Assembly: GCA_032433765.1 (NCBI GenBank)
Contig: JAVIAB010000139.1
Span: 39,427,397-39,491,396 of the forward strand
Reading direction: 5' to 3'
DNA from: Megaustenia siamemsis
Taxonomy: Eukaryota; Mollusca; Gastropoda; Stylommatophora; Ariophantidae
Length of the DNA stretch: 64,000 nt
In this document: positions 57,391 through 64,000 of the stretch, one piece after another
Numbering within the stretch: the first letter of the stretch is position 1
How the letters are laid out: each line of letters begins with the position of its first letter
Program-made: the position numbers and the translations under genes
Notes under the pieces: model-generated
Told to the model about the DNA's origin: nothing
The model's database searches: none
What the model saw: the letters and a program-made list of their open reading frames with translations, nothing else

Positions 57391-58880
57391 TTTACACCGT
57401 TTCTAGTGGTATTTAACTAAGTTTACACCGTCTCTAGCGGCATGTATCTAAGTTACACCTCCTCTAGTGGCATGTAGCTAAGTTTACACCGCCTCTAGTG
57501 GCATGTAGCTAAGTTTACACCGCCTCTAGTGGCATGTAGCTAAGTTTACACCGCCTCTAGTGGCATGTAGCTAAGGTTACACCTCCTCTAGTGGCATGTT
57601 GCTAAGTTTACACCGCCTCTAGCGGCTTGTAACTAAGTTTACACCGCCTCTAGTGGTATTTAACTAAATTTACACCGTCTCTAGCGGCATGTAGCTAAGT
57701 TTACACCTCCTCTAGTGGCATGTAGCTAAGTTTACACCGCCTCTAGTGGCATGTAGCTAAGTTTACACCGCCTCTAGTGGCATGTAGCTAAGTTTACACC
57801 GCCTCTACTGGCATTTAGCTAATTTTACACCGCCTCTGGTGAGATTTAATTGAACACCGCCTCTGGTGGCATTTAGCTAAGTTTATACAGCCTCTAGTGA
57901 CATTTAATTTAACACCGCCTTTAGTGGAATTTAGCAAAGTTTACACCGTCTCTAGTGGCATTTAGCTAAGTTTACACCGCCTCTAGTGAGATTTAATTTA
58001 ACACCGCATCGAGTGGCATTTAGCTACGTTTACACCGCCTCTAGTGGGATGTAGCTAAGTTTACACCACCTCTAGTGGCATTTAATTTAACACCGCCTCT
58101 AGTGGCATTTAGCTAAGTTTACACCGTCTCTAGTGGCATTTAGCTAAGTTTACACCTTCTCTAGTGGCACTTAATTTAACACCGCCTGTAGTGACATTTA
58201 GCTAAGTTTACACCGCCTCTAGTGGCATTTAGCTAAGTTTACACCTCCTCTAGTGAGATTTAATTTAACACCGCCTCTAGTGGCATTTAACTAAGTTTAC
58301 ACCGCCTCTAGTGACATTTAATTTATCACCGCCTTTGGTGGCATGTAGCTAAGTTTACACCGCCTCTAGTGGCATGTAGCTAAGCTTACACCGCCTCTAG
58401 TGGTATTTAACTAAGTTTACACCTCCTCTAGTGGCATGTAGCTAAGTTTACACCGCCTCTAGCGGATGGTACTAAGTTTACACCGCCTCTAGTGGTATTT
58501 AACTAAGTTTACACTGTCTCTAGCGGCATGTAGCTAAGTTTACTCCTCCTCTAGTGGTATTTAACTAAGTTTACACCGTCTCTAGCGGCATGTAGCTAAG
58601 TTTACACCGCCTCTAGTGGTATTTAACTAAGTTTACACCGTCTCTAGCGGCATGTAGCTAAGTTTACACCTCCTTTAGTGGCATGCAGCTAAGTTTACAC
58701 CGCCTCTAGTGGCATGTAGCTAAGTTTACACCGCCTCTAGTTGCATGTAGCTAAGTTTACACCGCCTCTAGTTGCATGTAGCTAAGTTTACACCTCCTCT
58801 AGTGGCATGTAGCTAAGTTTACACCGCCTCTAGCGGATGGTACTAAGTTTACACCGCCTCTAGTGGTATTTAACTAAGTT
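55906..58880. repeat. 1,488-bp tandem duplication in the satellite
   Basis: The string GCATGTTGCT occurs at 56,106 and 57,594, 1,488 bp apart (48 x 31). The junction is near 57,390, where TTTACACCGTTTCTAGTGG appears out of the order seen in the upstream 4.3-kb copy. Confidence 0.8.
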
Positions 58881-61800
58881 TACACCGTCTCTAGCGGCAT
58901 GTAGCTAAGTTTACACCTCCTCTAGTGGTATTTAACTAAGTTTACACCGTCTCTAGCGGCATGTAGCTAAGTTTACACCGCCTCTAGTGGTATTTAACTA
59001 CGTTTACACCGTCTCTAGCGGCATGTAGCTAAGTTTACACCTCCTCTAGTGGCATGTAGCTAAGTTTACACCGCCTCTAGTGGCATGTAGCTAAGTTTAC
59101 ACCGCCTCTAGTGGTATTTAACTACGTTTACACTGCCTCTAGTGGCATTTAACTAAGTTTTCACCTCCTCTAGCGGCATGTACAGCTTACACCGCCTCTA
59201 GTGACATGTAAAGTTTACATCGCCTCTAGTGGTATGTAAATTTTACACCGCCTCTAGTGGTATTTAACTACGTTTGCACCTCCTCTAGTGACATGTAAAG
59301 TTTACACCGCCTCTAGTGGTATTTAACCACGTTTACACCTCCTCTAGTGACATGTAAAGTTTATACCGCCTCTGGTGGTATTTAGCTATGTTTACACCTC
59401 CTCTAGTGGAATGTAAAGCTTTCACCGCCTCTAGTGGTGTTTAACTACGTTTACACCGCCTCTAGTGGCATGTAAAGTTTATACTGCCTCTAGTGGTATT
59501 TAACTACGTTTACACCGCCTCTAGTGGCATGTAAAGTTTATACCGCCTCTAGTGGTATTTAACCACGTTTACACCTCCTCTAGTGACATGTAAAGTTTAC
59601 ACCGCCACTAGTGGTATTTAACTACGTTCACACCTCCTCTAGTGACATGTAAAGTTTACACTGCCTCTAGTGGTATTTAACTACGTTTACACCGCCTCTA
59701 TTGACATGTAAAGTTTATACCGCCTCTTGTGGTATTTAACTACGTTTACACCTCCTCTAGTGACATGTAAAGCTTACACAGCCTCTAGTGGTATGTAACG
59801 TTTACACCTCCTCCAGTGGCATGTAACTAAGGTTACACCGCCTCTAGTGGTATTTAACTAAGTTTACACCATCTCTAGCGGCATGTAGCTAAGTTTACAC
59901 CTCCTTTAGTGGCATGCAGCTAAGTTTACACCGCCTCTAGTTGCATGTAGCTAAGTTTACACCGTCTCTAGTGGCATGTAGCTAAGTTTACACCTCCTCT
60001 AGTGGCATGTAGCTAAGTTTACACCGCCTCTAGCGGATGGTACTAAGTTTACACCGCCTCTAGTCGTATTTAACTAAGTTTACACCGTCTCTAGCGGCAT
60101 GTAGCTAAGTTTACACCTCCTCTAGTGGTATTTAACTAAGTTTACACCGTCTCTAGCGGCATGTAGCTAAGTTTACACCGCCTCTAGTGGTATTTAACTA
60201 AGTTTACACCGTCTCTAGCGGCATGTAGCTAAGTTTACACCTCCTCTAGTGGCATGTAGCTAAGTTTACACCGCCTCTAGTGGCATGTAGCTAAGTTTAC
60301 ACCGCCTCTAGTGGTATTTAACTACGTTTACACTGCCTCTAGTGGCATTTAACTAAGTTTTCACCTCCTCTAGCGGCATGTACAGCTTACACCGCCTCTA
60401 GTGACATGTAAAGTTTACACCGCCTCTAGTGGTATTTAACTACGTTACACCTCCTCTAGTGGCATGTAAATTTTACACCGCCTCTGGTGGTATTTAGCTA
60501 TGTTTACACCTCCTCTAGTGGAATGTAAAGCTTTCACCACCTCTAGTGGTGTTTAACTACGTTTACACCGCCTCTAGTGGCATGTAAAGTTTATACTGCC
60601 TCTAGTGGTATTTAACTACGTTTACACCGCCTCTAGTGGCATGTAAAGTTTACACCGCCACTAGTGGTATTTAACTACGTTTACACCTCCTCTAGTGACA
60701 TGTAAAGTTTACACTGCCTCTAGTGGTATTTAACTACGTTTACACCGCCTCTATTGACATGTAAAGTTTATACCGCCTCTTATGGTATTTAACTACGTTT
60801 AGACCTCCTCTAGTGGCATGTAAAGCTTACACAGCCTCTAATGGTATGTAACGTTTACACCTCCTCCAGTGGCATGTAACTAAGGTTACACCGCCTCTAG
60901 TGGCATGTAGCTAAGATTACACCACCTCTAGTGGCATTTAACTAAGTTTACACCGCCTCTAGTGACATGTACAGTTTACACCGCATCTAGTGTTATTTAA
61001 CAAAGTTTACACAGCCTCTAGTAGCATTTAACTAAGTTTATACCGCCTCTAGAGGCATGTAGCTACGTTTACACCGCCTCTAGTGGCATTTAGCTAAGTT
61101 TACACCCTCTATCGTGGTATGTAGCTAATTTTACACCGCCTCTAGTGGCATTTAACTAAGTTTACACCTCCTCTAGTGACATGTAGCTAAGTTTACACCG
61201 CCTCTAGTGGCATGTAGCTAAGTTTACACCGCCTCTAGTGGCATGTAACTAAGGTTACACCGCCTCTAGTGGCATGTAGCTAAGATTACACCACCTCTAG
61301 TGGCATTTAACTAAGTTTACACCGCCTCTAGTGACATGTACAGTTTACACCGCATCTAGTGTTATTTAACAAAGTTTACACAGCCTCTAGTAGCATTTAA
61401 CTAAGTTTATACCGCCTCTAGAGGCATGTAGCTACGTTTACACCGCCTCTAGTGGCATTTAGCTAAGTTTACACCCTCTATCGTGGTATGTAGCTAATTT
61501 TACACCGCCTCTAGTGGCATTTAACTAAGTTTACACCTCCTCTAGTGACATGTAGCTAAGTTTACACCGCCTCTAGTGGCATGTAGCTAAGTTTACACCG
61601 CCTCTAGTGGCATGTAGCTAAGTTTACACCGCCTCTAGTGGCATGTAGCTAAGGTTACACCTCCTCTAGTGGCATGTTGCTAAGTTTACACCGCCTCTAG
61701 CGGCTTGTAACTAAGTTTACACCGCCTCTAGTGGTATTTAACTAAATTTACACCGTCTCTAGCGGCATGTAGCTAAGTTTACACCTCCTCTAGTGGCATG

Positions 61801-64000
61801 TAGCTAAGTTTACACCGCCTCTAGTGGCATGTAGCTAAGTTTACACCGCCTCTAGTGGCATGTAGCTAAGTTTACACCGCCTCTACTGGCATTTAGCTAA
61901 TTTTACACCGCCTCTGGTGAGATTTAATTGAACACCGCCTCTGGTGGCATTTAGCTAAGTTTATACAGCCTCTAGTGACATTTAATTTAACACCGCCTTT
62001 AGTGGAATTTAGCAAAGTTTACACCGTCTCTAGTGGCATTTAGCTAAGTTTACACCGCCTCTAGTGAGATTTAATTTAACACCGCATCGAGTGGCATTTA
62101 GCTACGTTTACACCGCCTCTAGTGGCATGTAGCTAAGTTTACACCACCTCTAGTGGCATTTAATTTAACACCGCCTCTAGTGGCATTTAGCTAAGTTTAC
62201 ACCGTCTCTAGTGGCATTTAGCTAAGTTTACACCTTCTCTAGTGGCACTTAATTTAACACCGCCTGTAGTGACATTTAGCTAAGTTTACACCGCCTCTAG
62301 TGGCATTTAGCTAAGTTTACACCTCCTCTAGTGAGATTTAATTTAACACCGCCTCTAGTGGCATTTAACTAAGTTTACACCGCCTCTAGTGACATTTAAT
62401 TTATCACCGCCTTTGGTGGCATGTAGCTAAGTTTACACCGCCTCTAGTGGCATGTAGCTAAGCTTACACCGCCTCTAGTGGTATTTAACTAAGTTTACAC
62501 CTCCTCTAGTGGCATGTAGCTAAGTTTACACCGCCTCTAGCGGATGGTACTAAGTTTACACCGCCTCTAGTGGTATTTAACTAAGTTTACACTGTCTCTA
62601 GCGGCATGTAGCTAAGTTTACTCCTCCTCTAGTGGTATTTAACTAAGTTTACACCGTCTCTAGCGGCATGTAGCTAAGTTTACACCGCCTCTAGTGGTAT
62701 TTAACTAAGTTTACACCGTCTCTAGCGGCATGTAGCTAAGTTTACACCTCCTTTAGTGGCATGCAGCTAAGTTTACACCGCCTCTAGTGGCATGTAGCTA
62801 AGTTTACACCGCCTCTAGTTGCATGTAGCTAAGTTTACACCGCCTCTAGTTGCATGTAGCTAAGTTTACACCTCCTCTAGTGGCATGTAGCTAAGTTTAC
62901 ACCGCCTCTAGCGGATGGTACTAAGTTTACACCGCCTCTAGTGGTATTTAACTAAGTTTACACCGTCTCTAGCGGCATGTAGCTAAGTTTACACCTCCTC
63001 TAGTGGTATTTAACTAAGTTTACACCGTCTCTAGCGGCATGTAGCTAAGTTTACACCGCCTCTAGTGGTATTTAACTACGTTTACACCGTCTCTAGCGGC
63101 ATGTAGCTAAGTTTACACCTCCTCTAGTGGCATGTAGCTAAGTTTACACCGCCTCTAGTGGCATGTAGCTAAGTTTACACCGCCTCTAGTGGTATTTAAC
63201 TACGTTTACACTGCCTCTAGTGGCATTTAACTAAGTTTTCACCTCCTCTAGCGGCATGTACAGCTTACACCGCCTCTAGTGACATGTAAAGTTTACATCG
63301 CCTCTAGTGGTATGTAAATTTTACACCGCCTCTAGTGGTATTTAACTACGTTTGCACCTCCTCTAGTGACATGTAAAGTTTACACCGCCTCTAGTGGTAT
63401 TTAACCACGTTTACACCTCCTCTAGTGACATGTAAAGTTTATACCGCCTCTGGTGGTATTTAGCTATGTTTACACCTCCTCTAGTGGAATGTAAAGCTTT
63501 CACCGCCTCTAGTGGTGTTTAACTACGTTTACACCGCCTCTAGTGGCATGTAAAGTTTATACTGCCTCTAGTGGTATTTAACTACGTTTACACCGCCTCT
63601 AGTGGCATGTAAAGTTTATACCGCCTCTAGTGGTATTTAACCACGTTTACACCTCCTCTAGTGACATGTAAAGTTTACACCGCCACTAGTGGTATTTAAC
63701 TACGTTCACACCTCCTCTAGTGACATGTAAAGTTTACACTGCCTCTAGTGGTATTTAACTACGTTTACACCGCCTCTATTGACATGTAAAGTTTATACCG
63801 CCTCTTGTGGTATTTAACTACGTTTACACCTCCTCTAGTGACATGTAAAGCTTACACAGCCTCTAGTGGTATGTAACGTTTACACCTCCTCCAGTGGCAT
63901 GTAACTAAGGTTACACCGCCTCTAGTGGTATTTAACTAAGTTTACACCATCTCTAGCGGCATGTAGCTAAGTTTACACCTCCTTTAGTGGCATGCAGCTA
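57594..64000. repeat. Higher-order copies at an offset of 4,078 bp
   Basis: GCATGTTGCT at 57,594 and 61,672 and ACCATCTCTAGCGG at 59,869 and 63,947 are both 4,078 bp apart. The second copy runs off the window. Confidence 0.8.
60881..61618. repeat. 369-bp tandem duplication with private variants
   Basis: TAAGGTTACA occurs at 60,881 and 61,250. Each copy has variants not seen elsewhere in the window: ACAGTTTACACCGCATC, GTGTTATTTAACAAAG and CACCCTCTATCGTGGTATG. Confidence 0.85.

Larger units (their letters stand above)
33777..64000. repeat. Satellite array, main block, continuing past the window
   Basis: About 30.2 kb of the same satellite. Monomer classes by spacer: TGTAGCTAAGTTTACACC and TATTTAACTAAG/TATTTAACTACG (31 bp), ACATGTAAAGTTTACACC (28 bp) and ACATTTAATTTAACACC (27 bp), all joined by the CGCCTCTAGTG or TCCTCTAGTG core. 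Runs of each class recur in the same order, showing higher-order organisation. No mobile element, gene or open frame interrupts it to the end of the window. Centromeric, pericentromeric or subtelomeric placement cannot be decided from this sequence. Confidence 0.98.

Noticed and set aside
28485..64000. Possible CRISPR array
   Set aside because: There are no unique spacers between conserved repeats; whole 27-31-bp units are repeated, and the surroundings are eukaryotic retroelements. It is a satellite.
33777..64000. Telomeric or CENP-B-box sequence in the satellite
   Set aside because: No TTAGGG-type runs and no CENP-B-box pattern were seen, so chromosomal position cannot be inferred.

Overview
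The window is repeat-dominated eukaryotic DNA, AT-rich, with no host protein-coding gene that I can support. The best guess for the organism is a cephalopod mollusc, probably an octopus. The reasons are many copies of a tRNA-derived SINE of the type I associate with octopus, RTE-type LINE tails ending in (GATGAT)n, Penelope-like elements, and long simple repeats. This assignment rests on memory of those families and no database was searched.

Layout. Positions 1 to about 28,480 are a graveyard of transposable elements. There are at least eight copies of one tRNA-derived SINE, several with clear target-site duplications. Many LINE 3' fragments are present. There is also a decayed Tc1/mariner-superfamily transposon with a long-spaced DDE catalytic site (11,684-13,794), an internally deleted Penelope-like element with inverted terminal repeats (21,760-23,640), three related repeats with a degenerate hammerhead-ribozyme-like core, two minisatellites and many microsatellites. 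A 5'-truncated RTE-like LINE lies at 16,651-18,814 with a perfect 12-bp target-site duplication.

From about 28,485 to the end of the window (64,000) the DNA is one satellite array built from 31-bp monomers and shorter 28- and 27-bp variants. It is interrupted once, by a full-length 3,227-bp RTE-like LINE (30,540-33,766) with a perfect 10-bp target-site duplication. The array has nested kilobase-scale higher-order duplications (offsets by hand about 369, 767, 1,488, 4,078, 4,295 and 5,422 bp). It is degenerate at its left edge and runs off the right edge of the window.

How the parts relate. The two RTE-like copies are nearly identical, but their differences are strikingly one-directional: by hand count 26 of 33 substitutions are A in the full-length copy and G in the truncated copy on the LINE sense strand, and 25 of them fall in 668 bp. 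This looks like an RNA-edited (ADAR-type) transcript that was reverse-transcribed, and it is the most interesting single observation here. The satellite holds nine empty copies of the exact site that the full-length LINE occupies, so the insertion can be ordered relative to the array's duplications.
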